From Methanomassiliicoccales archaeon (GTDB lineage: Archaea > Thermoplasmatota > Thermoplasmata > Methanomassiliicoccales > UBA472): DNA of 64,000 bases. A model generated the notes under the pieces. It worked only from the letters and a program-made list of their open reading frames with translations. It did not search any database and was not told the DNA's origin. Location: the NCBI GenBank assembly GCA_013415865.1, contig CP058896.1:331957-395956 (forward strand). The letters are read 5' to 3'. Shown here in pieces: positions 53,069 to 61,816 of this stretch. Position numbers and translations under genes: made by a program. Each line of letters begins with the position of its first letter. The first letter of the stretch is position 1.

Positions 53069-53082
53069 ACGAATTATCGTCG
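53067..53082. promoter_or_regulatory. second inverted repeat sharing bases with the first
   Basis: CGACGA-ATTA-TCGTCG is a perfect 6-bp inverted repeat starting on the last two bases of the preceding one. The two palindromes cannot both fold as RNA hairpins using those bases, so they may be alternative structures or adjacent protein sites. Confidence 0.35.
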
Positions 53083-53232
53083 TTTATCGTTGTGGACCGA
53101 CGGCATATGTTAATTTATTATCTAATTCTCAAAGAATAATTTCGATAATCGTTAAAATCAATGGTTAATTCGTCAAATATCGTAGAGTAAATAACATAGT
53201 TTTAAGTACCCTTCCGCGAGTAGCTGCCTCCC

Positions 53233-53418
53233 ATGCAGGATGCATTCGACCATCCAGGCAGGAAAAGGAGGAAACGCTCCCCCACCGGGGCCCCTCCGCC
53301 ACTCTGTGGTAAGATCTCGAGGTGGAAGGTCATACCCCGGACCTATACAATGACCAGGACGTGGAACGACCTTGGTGCGCCCAGCATGACGAACGATGGA
53401 AAAGGAGGATGGGGCTGA
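53233..53418 (+). CDS. possible 61-residue protein coupled to the UspA-DUF485 gene
   Basis: This ORF starts about 30 bases after a TTTTAAGTA TATA-like element (53201-53209), so it would be nearly leaderless. It ends in TGA overlapping the next ATG as TGATG. Codon use is G/C-rich at third positions, like the neighbours. The product is basic, with an RKRRKR-type cluster near residue 10 and several Trp, but I recognise no family. The alternative is an untranslated leader. Confidence 0.4.
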   Translation: MQDAFDHPGRKRRKRSPTGAPPPLCGKISRWKVIPRTYTMTRTWNDLGAPSMTNDGKGGWG

Positions 53419-54143
53419 TGGAGAAAAAGGTCCTTTTGCCCACGGACAGTTCCCTCCCGGCCCTGGTGGCGACTATCGAGGCGGTCAAGATGGCAAAGGA
53501 GAGGAATGCCAAATTGATCATCCTCAACGTCGTGGAGATGACCCCGGTCACCGGTGTCGAGGAGCAGGCGGAGAATGTTGCTCTGAAGAGATGCTCTGAC
53601 ATTGATGGGATGGCCTTTGCGAAGGCGCTCGCGATGAGAGACGGAGTACCTTATGAGGAGGTCATCAGAGAAGGGCCGGTCTCTGGCGAGATAGTCAACG
53701 TCGCGAACACGATGGGAGCTGAGGTCATTGTCATGGGGAGCTCGGCCCCCAGCGGCCTCAGGGGATTATATCTCGGCGATGTCGCGAGGGCGGTGGCCAA
53801 GCATGCCAAGTGCGAGGTGGTCACCATCAACCCGACGAAGGAGCAGGGCATGAGCGCACTTGAGCTCGCAAGGTCCCTTGATGGTCGTAGGAAGCCCGTG
53901 ACGGTCAAGCATCTGACCTCGACAAAACAGTTCAAGGTGGGGCTTGCGCTCTTCGGGATATATGTGGCGTTCTATGCGGCCCTCATGATCATGGGAAGTT
54001 TCGAACGGGACCTGATGTCTGAGAGGTTCCTCGGACTCAATGTCGGTCTCGTGATGGGGATACTGGCTATCTTCATAGCGATAATAATGGCGATCTTGTT
54101 CAATTGGTATGCGGTAAAGATGGAGAAGGCCCAGGAGGGCTGA
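53418..54143 (+). CDS. UspA domain fused to DUF485 membrane domain
   Basis: Residues about 1-140 form a universal-stress-protein domain (MEKKVLLPTDSS ... VIVMGSSAPSGLRGLYLGDVARAVAKHA). The ATP-loop is atypical: the second Gly of G-x-x-G is Ala and the final Ser/Thr is Asp. Residues about 168-241 hold two membrane helices and match DUF485 (YjcH), the small partner of acetate permease ActP. An ActP-like gene follows two bases later. The fusion probably tethers a stress sensor to the symporter. GGAGG eight bases upstream supports ATG 53418. Confidence 0.78.
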   Translation: MEKKVLLPTDSSLPALVATIEAVKMAKERNAKLIILNVVEMTPVTGVEEQAENVALKRCSDIDGMAFAKALAMRDGVPYEEVIREGPVSGEIVNVANTMGAEVIVMGSSAPSGLRGLYLGDVARAVAKHAKCEVVTINPTKEQGMSALELARSLDGRRKPVTVKHLTSTKQFKVGLALFGIYVAFYAALMIMGSFERDLMSERFLGLNVGLVMGILAIFIAIIMAILFNWYAVKMEKAQEG

Positions 54144-54145
54144 GC

Positions 54146-55642
54146 ATGACCGAGGCGTTGACCAACGACTTTAAACCTTTAGCCTTCGGGCTGTTCGTGG
54201 TGATCGTGATAGCGACCCTCGCGATCTCGATCTATTTCTCTAGGAGGGTGCGTACGGCAGGCCACTACTACACTGCTGGCGGTGGCGTTAAATGGTTCGT
54301 GAACGGGGTTGCCTTCGCAGGCGACTACCTCAGCGCGGCATCCTTCCTCGGCATAGCCGGCATCATAGCCTTCAGCGGGTTCGATGGCTTCATCTACGGC
54401 ATCGGATTCCTGGCCGGATGGATCGTGGCGCTCTTCCTCATAGCGGAGCCGCTCAGGGTGATGGGCAAGTTCACGTTCGCGGACGCCCTGGTGTCGAAGT
54501 TCAAGAGCAAATATGTCAGACTGGCGGCGGCCATCAGCACCCTTGTGGTGAGCATATTCTATCTCATACCGCAGATGGTAGGGGCCGGTACGATCATCCA
54601 ACCATTGATCGGGTTCCCTTATGAATGGGGGGTGCTGATCGTCGGGGGCATCGTGATACTGATAGTGGCCACCGCAGGGATGGTCAGCACCACGTGGGTG
54701 CAGTTCATCAAGGCCCTTCTGCTGGTGATAGCTGTCATCACATTGACCGTCGGTGTACTGGCCGTTTCTGGGTTTGGGCCTATTGAGTTCATCCAGGAAT
54801 TCCTGGACAACGGGGCCGTCAATCCATCGACAGGTAACTTCGCGCATACCGGTGACGCGTTCATGTCACCAGGTCTGAAGTTCAAGGACCCGTGGGACTT
54901 TGCGTCACTATGCCTGGCATTGCTGCTCGGGACGGCCGCGCTGCCGCACATCCTGATCAGGTACTATACTGTACCGAAGCCATCGGATGCCAGAAAATCC
55001 ACCGTGGTAGCGATCATGATGATGGGGCTGTTCTATGTCCTGATACTCTACCTAGGACTGGGTGCCAACTATTTCGCGGGCCAGGGAGAGTTCGTAGTGA
55101 AGGACTCGAACCTTGCCGCTCCTACGCTGGCCAACTTCATTGGGGGCGAGGTGTTCTTCGCGATAATATCCTCAATAGCGTTCGCTACCATCCTTGGTAC
55201 TGTTTCAGGGCTGATCATGGCATCGGCAGGAGCTATCGCTCACGATATATACACCGAGATCCTTGGTAAAAAAAGGTCTGACAAGGCCGCGCTGAGGGTC
55301 TCCAAGCTGACGGCGGTAGGGGTCGGTCTGCTGGCGATCATGCTTGGCATACTCATGAAGGGCGAGAACGTCGCATTCCTTGTGGGCTTGGCCTTTGCCA
55401 TAGCGGCCTCGGCGAACATACCTGCATTGATAGGGACGCTTTTCTGGAAGAGGGCGACGGACAAGGGCATCATCGCCGGGATCATCGTCGGTCTGGTGAG
55501 CGCGCTTGTGCTGATCTGGTTCAGCCCCACCTATCAGGACGACCCGTTGTTCCCACTGACCAACCCTGGGATTGTGAGCGTACCATTAGGGTTTGTATCG
55601 ATGATAGGCGTCTCGCTATTGACAGGAAAGAAGGGCGATTGA
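54146..55642 (+). CDS. actP: ActP-like sodium:solute symporter (probable acetate permease)
   Basis: This SSS-family transporter (498 residues, about 13 membrane segments) has AGGGVKWFVNGVAFAGDYLSAASFLGIAG, typical of the ActP branch, and LPHILIRYYTVPKPSDARKS. AGGAGGGC precedes ATG 54146. Adjacent DUF485 sequence, the ActP partner, makes acetate or another short monocarboxylate the best substrate guess. Acetate uptake would suit a methanogen that needs acetate as carbon source; that is inference. Confidence 0.85.
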   Translation: MTEALTNDFKPLAFGLFVVIVIATLAISIYFSRRVRTAGHYYTAGGGVKWFVNGVAFAGDYLSAASFLGIAGIIAFSGFDGFIYGIGFLAGWIVALFLIAEPLRVMGKFTFADALVSKFKSKYVRLAAAISTLVVSIFYLIPQMVGAGTIIQPLIGFPYEWGVLIVGGIVILIVATAGMVSTTWVQFIKALLLVIAVITLTVGVLAVSGFGPIEFIQEFLDNGAVNPSTGNFAHTGDAFMSPGLKFKDPWDFASLCLALLLGTAALPHILIRYYTVPKPSDARKSTVVAIMMMGLFYVLILYLGLGANYFAGQGEFVVKDSNLAAPTLANFIGGEVFFAIISSIAFATILGTVSGLIMASAGAIAHDIYTEILGKKRSDKAALRVSKLTAVGVGLLAIMLGILMKGENVAFLVGLAFAIAASANIPALIGTLFWKRATDKGIIAGIIVGLVSALVLIWFSPTYQDDPLFPLTNPGIVSVPLGFVSMIGVSLLTGKKGD

Positions 55643-55658
55643 ACGGCCAGTTAAAACC

Positions 55659-55665
55659 TTTTTTT
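55659..55665 (+). terminator. T-run terminator after the ActP-like gene
   Basis: A T7 run 17 bases after the stop, followed by more T-rich sequence, fits the archaeal U-tract termination signal. No stable stem is required or seen. Confidence 0.4.
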
Positions 55666-55679
55666 CATATTTTTAATTC

Positions 55680-55707
55680 TTTGATACTTTTTTTAATGAT
55701 TATCAAA
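55680..55707. promoter_or_regulatory. inverted repeat upstream of the histidine kinase
   Basis: TTTGATA (55680-55686) and TATCAAA (55701-55707) are perfect inverted arms 14 bp apart. They end about 22 bp before the TTTTTATAT TATA element (55729-55737) that serves GTG 55761. The position suits an activator or repressor site. Confidence 0.4.
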
Positions 55708-55760
55708 ATCTACCGCCAATATGGAGCGTTTTTATATCCTGAGATAAATCATCTCCTTCC

Positions 55761-57446
55761 GTGGATGAGCTTATCCTCCTTGGGCTCGCGGCGCTTGCCA
55801 TGACGGTGACCGCGGTTGTCCTATCCTATCTCAGCCTGAGCGGGAGCAAGCAGGACCTCAAGATCGTTTTCATCGCCCTGATGTTCTTCGAGGTCTTGAT
55901 AGGATGGTCATATTATCTTGACACTGCATCATCGACCATTGAGGAGAAGCTTTTCTGGAACAACCTGGAATATGCTGGGTATCTGGGAGCCACGGTCACT
56001 TTTCTCCTTTTCGCATTATTCTTCACCGGCAATAAGTATGCTGGCAAAAAGGTCGCGATGCTTTTGGTGGTCCTAGCCATCATTTTCCAGGCCATTGTGG
56101 TGAGCAACGATCTTCATGGTCTCTTCTATGGTGATGTGAGCTTACCAGAGGATGTCTATACCACATTCGATGCGGAATATGGGCCTTTGTTCTATGCGTT
56201 CGCATCGTTCGACATGCTGGTAATCATAATTGGGAATGCCGTTTTGATCAAACATTATATAAGCTCGACCAAGGCGCACAGGCGGGGCGCTGGTCTGGTG
56301 ATGGTCGCTGGCGCCATCTCCCTTCTGGCCGTCATATTGAACTTTTCTCTGTTGGGCCACGCCCCAGGCGGATTTATCGTCATGATAGGGCTCATCTTTG
56401 CAAGCATACCTCTCTTCATCGGTGCGTTCAGCTTTGAGCTCTTCGATATGCTGCCTTTCGCAATGGACCGTGTCATGGACACCATGCAGGACAGCGTGCT
56501 TGTCCTGGATGAGAAGAGCAGAGTGATGTTCATGAACCGTTCTGCAGAGAGGCTCAGCGGTCTGATCTCCAAGGATGCTTATGGTCTGCCCATAGAACGC
56601 GTCCTTGCGAGGTTCCCGACCAATGCCTTCGATGTTCCCGATGATATTGAAGAGGGTCGGTCATCAAGACCGGTGTTCGAGGTGGGTGATGAGCATTTTG
56701 AGGTCGAGGTCAGCCCGATCCTCGATCAAAGGAATTCTCTAGTGGGGAGGATGGTCTTGATCAGGGACATCACCCTCCGAAAGGTCTTCGAAAAGGATGC
56801 AAAGATGACGCATGAGAAGCTGGACCTCCTGAACAGCATAACAAGACATGATATCAAGAACCAGCTTGTCATCCTCGATGGCAGGATAAATCTGGCCAGG
56901 TCCAAGGTCTCAGACCCAGAGGTCCTGAGGCATCTCGATGAGGGCCTGCGGGCCATAGGGAACATCGAGAAGCAGACCTCCTTCGCAAAAGATTATCAAG
57001 AATTGGGAAAAAGGGCCCCGACATGGCAGTCGCTTGAAAGTATCTTCAGAAACATCGTCCAGGTCCAGGACATGAGAGGTGTAAAGGTATCGATGGACAC
57101 GGATGGTGTCGAGGTATTCGCCGACCCCCTTTTGACCAAGGTCTTTTACAACCTTGTCAACAACTCTCTTTCGCACGGGGGGGAGCTGAGCAATATCACC
57201 GTCGATGCCAAGGAGACCGATGGGCACCTCGAGATCATCTATAGGGATGATGGGGTGGGCATTCCTATCGATGAAAAGAAGGCCATCTTTGAAAAGGGAA
57301 GAGGTCGCCACTCAGGTTATGGGCTGTTCCTGTCGAATGAGATCCTCCACATAGGTGGGATGGAGATGATCGAGGATGGTGAGCCTGGGTCCGGTGCAAG
57401 GTTCAGGATCACCATCCCAAAGGGCTCATATCGTTTCGTCGGGTAA
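55761..57446 (+). CDS. 7TM sensor histidine kinase with PAS domain
   Basis: Residues about 1-225 contain seven membrane helices of the HisKA_7TM type. A PAS domain (about 235-335) follows, then a dimerisation segment with phosphoacceptor His in NSITRHDIKNQL and the ATPase domain (N box NLVNNSLSHG, G1 DDGVGIP, G2 GYGLFLS). The C-terminus is intact. GTG 55761 is about 25 bases after the TATA box, so the mRNA is probably leaderless. No response regulator is adjacent; the lone receiver at 9.6 kb is a distant candidate. Confidence 0.9.
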   Translation: MDELILLGLAALAMTVTAVVLSYLSLSGSKQDLKIVFIALMFFEVLIGWSYYLDTASSTIEEKLFWNNLEYAGYLGATVTFLLFALFFTGNKYAGKKVAMLLVVLAIIFQAIVVSNDLHGLFYGDVSLPEDVYTTFDAEYGPLFYAFASFDMLVIIIGNAVLIKHYISSTKAHRRGAGLVMVAGAISLLAVILNFSLLGHAPGGFIVMIGLIFASIPLFIGAFSFELFDMLPFAMDRVMDTMQDSVLVLDEKSRVMFMNRSAERLSGLISKDAYGLPIERVLARFPTNAFDVPDDIEEGRSSRPVFEVGDEHFEVEVSPILDQRNSLVGRMVLIRDITLRKVFEKDAKMTHEKLDLLNSITRHDIKNQLVILDGRINLARSKVSDPEVLRHLDEGLRAIGNIEKQTSFAKDYQELGKRAPTWQSLESIFRNIVQVQDMRGVKVSMDTDGVEVFADPLLTKVFYNLVNNSLSHGGELSNITVDAKETDGHLEIIYRDDGVGIPIDEKKAIFEKGRGRHSGYGLFLSNEILHIGGMEMIEDGEPGSGARFRITIPKGSYRFVG

Positions 57447-57454
57447 GGAGGACC

Positions 57455-58585
57455 TTATAATTTCAGGTAAGGTAGCTCTACCCTTACTGGGTCCACTATG
57501 GTGGTGGGCTCGATCGGGTTCGGCCCCAGCTCCCTGATGGTCTGCACATATTCGTTTATCGTCCTCGCATAGATGTCAGGTTGCTCAGAATCGACGAACT
57601 TGATCTGGAACCTGTTCTCGTCGAACCCATATTCTTTAAAGACCATCTTTAGGAGGGTCATTCTCTTACGTGTCCTCATGTTGCCGATGTCATAATGGCA
57701 CCTGCCAGGTTTCCCAGCTAGCACAAGGACGCCGTCGGCGCCCAGGGACATCGCCTTGATGATCCATTCAGGGTCCACCCTTGCAGAGCACATGACCCTT
57801 ATTGTTCTGAATCCGGTATCGATAGGCATCCTCATGAGACCTGCCTGGTCAGCGGATGAATATGAGCACCAGTTACAAGTGAAGACAATGATGTTGGGGA
57901 ACGACCCCTTTTCATCTTTGTGGGAGAGCAGGTCCTCGATCTGGGCGACCATCTGCCTGTTGGAGAAATAGGTCTGGTCCAAGGCCGAGGTAGGGCAGGC
58001 CGAGACGCAAGCCCCACAACCCACGCAGGCCTTGGGGTTCACGGTCGCCCTGCGTTTCCCTTCATGATCCTTATCTGGAAGCACGTGGACAGCGTTCACG
58101 TTGCAGACCGATTCGCACACCCCACAGCCCGTACAGCGCTTCTTATTGACAAAGGCCACGTTCCCGAGGTCGCTCGGCTGCTGAAGGGCCACCTTAGCAA
58201 CGGCCATGGAGATCATGTCCCCCGCCTTTCTCGTCGCCCCCTCCCTGTCCTCGAAGTGCACCCAGGCGACCTGTTCCCTTATATTCGCCATCTCTATCAT
58301 CATGCGGTTTAGACCCGCACTTTGGACCGTATCCTGGAACTCGTTAAGATATAGCCTCGGCGTGCAGGCCGCCACCACCACCCTGTCCAAACTTTCTTTC
58401 TTGATGATGTCGACCATTTCTTTCCTTGACCTCTCATGGCACAGATAATCGACCAATTTGACCGTGACGACATCCGACGATCCTTCGATCCTTGAGACGA
58501 TCTTGTCCATGTCCAAACTAAGGTCTTGCTGGCCACCGCATCTGCAAACGAATACGCCGATCCTTGAACCGTTGTCCTCTGTCAT
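57455..58585 (-). CDS. HdrA N-terminal domain/2x[4Fe-4S]/MvhD fusion lacking the FAD domain
   Basis: Residues 1-135 match the HdrA N-terminal domain (GVFVCRCGG, VVVAACTPR, GLNRMMIEMANIREQVAWVH). Two ferredoxin clusters follow: C151/154/157/161 and C187/190/193/197. Residues about 230-350 form an MvhD-type [2Fe-2S] domain (C237, C240, C266, C296). In HdrA an FAD domain sits between the first two parts; here it is absent and the junction is clean. MvhD links hydrogenase or formate dehydrogenase to HdrA. ATG 58585 is preferred over TTG 58588. Confidence 0.88.
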   Translation of the reverse strand: MTEDNGSRIGVFVCRCGGQQDLSLDMDKIVSRIEGSSDVVTVKLVDYLCHERSRKEMVDIIKKESLDRVVVAACTPRLYLNEFQDTVQSAGLNRMMIEMANIREQVAWVHFEDREGATRKAGDMISMAVAKVALQQPSDLGNVAFVNKKRCTGCGVCESVCNVNAVHVLPDKDHEGKRRATVNPKACVGCGACVSACPTSALDQTYFSNRQMVAQIEDLLSHKDEKGSFPNIIVFTCNWCSYSSADQAGLMRMPIDTGFRTIRVMCSARVDPEWIIKAMSLGADGVLVLAGKPGRCHYDIGNMRTRKRMTLLKMVFKEYGFDENRFQIKFVDSEQPDIYARTINEYVQTIRELGPNPIEPTTIVDPVRVELPYLKL

Positions 58586-58697
58586 CAAGATCTACCGTTC
58601 CCATTTCTTATTCCGAGCGCACGACCGGGAAAAAAACGAACCGCCGCGTATTTATTGCATTCGCTGGGGTCCTCCATGTGGACGAAGAAAATGTATA

Positions 58698-59588
58698 TCA
58701 AGCAGTTCTTCGGGCCCTCATATCCTTGACCCCGTCCCTGAAACACATCATCTCCATGTCCAGCTCCGCCCTTACTTTTTCGATATTGAGGCAGGAGCTC
58801 CCTGGTCTTCTGGCGATCAATCCTGCCTCCTGCATTGTGATAGGTTCGATCAAGGACGGGTCCAAGGAAAATACCTCGGCCACGATCAAAGCCATTTCAT
58901 AACGGTTCATGCAATCAGGTCCGGATGTATGATATGTTCCCTTTTTACCTGACCTCATCAGTCTGCTCATCACAGAGGCGCAATGTGGCGCATAGGTCGG
59001 GGACACATACTGGTCTCTGAAGACCCTTACCCTATTCCCCTTCCCGAGCTCTCCGACCAGCCAAGTGACGAAGTCCGGTTTCAGAGGACGGTCGGGACCA
59101 TACAGGACCGAGACCCGGCAGACAAGGTTGTCCCTGCCTGCATCCAATGTACATCTCTCACCCTCAAGCTTGGTCATGCCGTAGATGTTTATCGGATCTG
59201 GGTCATCGAACTCATAATATCTTGAGCCCTTCATCCCATTGAAGACATAATCGGTGCTGATGTAAAGGAGCTTCGCACCGGTCTTGGAACATGCCTTGGC
59301 CACATTCATCGTCCCGACGGCGTTCACCTCCCAAGCGGTCGTCGGCGACCTTTCGCACTGGTCAACGTTCGTCATGGCGGCTGAGAGATAGACATGGTCT
59401 GGACGAAGGGATGAAATGACCGTTTCGACCGCATCGTTGATCCTGATGTCAAGATGCAATCCTCCTTCTTCATCGCTCCCCTTCGAGGAGCTGTATGTCC
59501 AATGGACCTCGTCCCCTTCTGCCCTGAGCTGTCGCACAAGAGAGCGCCCCAACAGCCCGCTGCCGCCGATCACAAGCGCGATGGACAT
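58698..59588 (-). CDS. RmlD-like dTDP-4-dehydrorhamnose reductase/NAD-dependent sugar reductase
   Basis: This extended SDR protein has the NAD(P) loop VIGGSGLLGRSLV, a LSAAMTNVDQCE segment, STDYVFNG (catalytic Thr/Asp region) and Y-x-x-x-K in NIYGMTKLEGE, all matching RmlD. The length of 296 residues is normal. No other rml genes are nearby, so sugar identity is uncertain; related archaeal proteins are also annotated as methionine adenosyltransferase regulatory-like. Divergent from the MFS gene. Confidence 0.85.
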   Translation of the reverse strand: MSIALVIGGSGLLGRSLVRQLRAEGDEVHWTYSSSKGSDEEGGLHLDIRINDAVETVISSLRPDHVYLSAAMTNVDQCERSPTTAWEVNAVGTMNVAKACSKTGAKLLYISTDYVFNGMKGSRYYEFDDPDPINIYGMTKLEGERCTLDAGRDNLVCRVSVLYGPDRPLKPDFVTWLVGELGKGNRVRVFRDQYVSPTYAPHCASVMSRLMRSGKKGTYHTSGPDCMNRYEMALIVAEVFSLDPSLIEPITMQEAGLIARRPGSSCLNIEKVRAELDMEMMCFRDGVKDMRARRTA

Positions 59589-59699
59589 GGAGATGTGAGA
59601 TGAGTGAAGCGACTAATAAAATATCTATAAAAAATTGTCAAGACTTAAATATGGTCTCGATTTTGAGAGCCTTCCATCGCTTGCTGCGAGGATGGAACT

Positions 59700-61145
59700 A
59701 TGTCGAACCTAGGTCCTAAAAAGGAAGGTCTGAACATAAAGGGAAATGGGATCATCCTTTTACTGCTGGCCTCCATGGCCATGATGGTCATGTTCATAGA
59801 GATCATGCTGGTGCCTGCGCTCCCAGGGATAGCGATGGAGTATCCTCAGGACGCGGAATGGGTATCATGGATAATGTCGGCATATCTGCTCGTTGGAGCG
59901 GTGGCGACCCCCCTCCTTGGGCGTTTGGGGGATATGTACGGAAAGAAGAAGGTCATGATACTGTCGATGATCGCGTACGTCGCGGGATTGATGGGATGCG
60001 CCTTCTCATGGTCGATACCCTCACTGATAATGTTCAGGGCCATCCAAGGGATAGGCATGGGCATATTCCCGCTCGCGTTCGGTATCGTTCGGGACACCTT
60101 CCCCCGTAGAATGGTCCCGATGGCGATAGGAATCATAAGTGCGATGTTCTCCGTCGGTGTGAGCATAGGTCTGCTGGGAGGAGGATGGGTCGTGTCCAAT
60201 TATGATTGGAGAACGGCCTTCGATATCGTCTGGCCGTTGATGGCCTTCATGACCGTGGTAGTGTATTTGACCATCAAGGAATCGTCCGTGAGGGTGTCCG
60301 TGAAGCTCGATTATGCAGGTACCCTCCTTTTGGCGGGGGGTGTTTTTACGCTGCTCTTCGGCCTTACCCAGGGCGAAGAATGGGGATGGGGCAGCTGGCT
60401 GTTCATAGGTTCCTTGGTGCTATCTCTGCTCCTTTTGACCTCCTTTGTGGCGCTCGAGAGGAGGATCCCGAACCCGATAGTCTCGATGAGACTGATGTCC
60501 TGCAGAGGGATAGCTGGTGCGAACTTTGCCGCCCTGTTCATCGGACTCAGCATGTTCATGATGTTCCAGACCCTGCCGTTCTTCCTTATGGCCCCTGATA
60601 TCGCGGGAGGTCTGGGCCTCAAGGACACCTTCACGGTCGGTGTTTACATGTTCCCAAGCGCCATCGCGCAGCTGATAGTGGCACCACTTGTCGGCAAGTT
60701 CTCGAAGGAGATCGGCGCGGACAGGATCTTGATGGCAGGATTGGCACTGGTCTCGGCCGGCTATGCCATGCTGATCTTCTTCCATGGTTCAGAGCTGGAG
60801 ATCATGGCCTCGATGTTCGTAAGCGGATCAGGGTTCGGATGTGCGATGGTATCGTTGATCAGTGTCGTCGCCATGGCATCACCGAGAGAGGAGTTCGGTA
60901 TCGCCTCTGGCATGAACACGCTATTCCGGGTCGTGGGCGGGTCGATCGGGCCGGTCTTTGCATCGGTGATCATGGCCAGCTACACCATCGATGTTGGCCC
61001 GATGACCTTGACCGGGGAGGATGGATATATTTGGACCTGGGTCGCAGGGATCATTTTCTCGTTCCTAGGCTTCCTTGTAGTGATGACGATGAGACCTGGA
61101 AGGGGGCTGGACTTTGAGAATGAATGCGCCGGGCCTGTGGATTGA
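59700..61145 (+). CDS. MFS transporter of the 14-TM DHA2 (EmrB/QacA) drug-export family
   Basis: The 481-residue protein has about 14 membrane helices. It has the DHA2 motif A region LLGRLGDMYGKKKV and motif C-like GVSIGLLGGGWVVSNYDWRTAF. It probably exports drugs or metabolites by proton antiport. TTAAATATGG at 59646-59655 is the TATA candidate, leaving a leader of about 28 nt. It shares a 111-bp divergent promoter region with the RmlD-like gene. Confidence 0.88.
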   Translation: MSNLGPKKEGLNIKGNGIILLLLASMAMMVMFIEIMLVPALPGIAMEYPQDAEWVSWIMSAYLLVGAVATPLLGRLGDMYGKKKVMILSMIAYVAGLMGCAFSWSIPSLIMFRAIQGIGMGIFPLAFGIVRDTFPRRMVPMAIGIISAMFSVGVSIGLLGGGWVVSNYDWRTAFDIVWPLMAFMTVVVYLTIKESSVRVSVKLDYAGTLLLAGGVFTLLFGLTQGEEWGWGSWLFIGSLVLSLLLLTSFVALERRIPNPIVSMRLMSCRGIAGANFAALFIGLSMFMMFQTLPFFLMAPDIAGGLGLKDTFTVGVYMFPSAIAQLIVAPLVGKFSKEIGADRILMAGLALVSAGYAMLIFFHGSELEIMASMFVSGSGFGCAMVSLISVVAMASPREEFGIASGMNTLFRVVGGSIGPVFASVIMASYTIDVGPMTLTGEDGYIWTWVAGIIFSFLGFLVVMTMRPGRGLDFENECAGPVD

Positions 61146-61217
61146 GGGGCTGATAAGACCGCCCCAACCCTTATCGGGCCCTCATGCGTTCCTCCTTGAT
61201 ATTGTGAAGAGGGTGAC

Positions 61218-61793
61218 ATGATGAAGGTCCTTTTCATCTGCTCAAGCCCCAACAGGAACGGGAACACGGCGAAGATACTTGGAGAGCTGGCACGGAGATG
61301 CGAAGAGAAGGGTGCCGAAGTGTCATGGCATTTCATAGCTGAGATGAAGATCGCCGGGTGCAAAGGGTGCAGGTCGTGCAGAGGTACCGGGGTCTGCAGT
61401 ATCGAAGATGATATGACCCTTGTCAAAGAGAGCATCATGTCATCGGACGTCGTGGTACTTGGTTCACCTATATATATGGGCGCGGAGACCGGTCAGACCA
61501 AGTGCTTCATCGATAGACTGTATAGCCTGTTCCAGCCTGATCCCTCAGGAAGGCCGGGGAGTCTTGTCCCCAAGGGGAAGCTGGCCGTCACGATATTGAC
61601 ATGTGGTCTGAAGGATGGAGATAAGATATACAATTACGAGAACACCAAGTTCTTCAAGGTGTTCGTCAACCTTCTGGGATTTGATATGGTGCTATCACAT
61701 ATAATACCGGGCATGACCCGCCCCGAGGACGCGTTGAATAACACATACGCCGTCCGAGCGCTCGATGATGCGATGAGCTTCATGTTCCCTTGA
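61218..61793 (+). CDS. iron-sulfur flavoprotein
   Basis: A second Isf-type protein: FMN loop CSSPNRNGNT and cysteine motif C-x2-C-x2-C-x5-C (GCKGCRSCRGTGVC) near residue 50 for a 4Fe-4S cluster, then LGSPIYMGAETGQTKCFIDR. The length is 191 residues. GGTGAC precedes the ATG pair at 61218/61221. It is only loosely similar to the flavoprotein at 12.5 kb, so the two are not a recent duplication. Confidence 0.86.
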   Translation: MMKVLFICSSPNRNGNTAKILGELARRCEEKGAEVSWHFIAEMKIAGCKGCRSCRGTGVCSIEDDMTLVKESIMSSDVVVLGSPIYMGAETGQTKCFIDRLYSLFQPDPSGRPGSLVPKGKLAVTILTCGLKDGDKIYNYENTKFFKVFVNLLGFDMVLSHIIPGMTRPEDALNNTYAVRALDDAMSFMFP

Positions 61794-61816
61794 ACGTATC
61801 AGGGTGAGGGGAAGAG

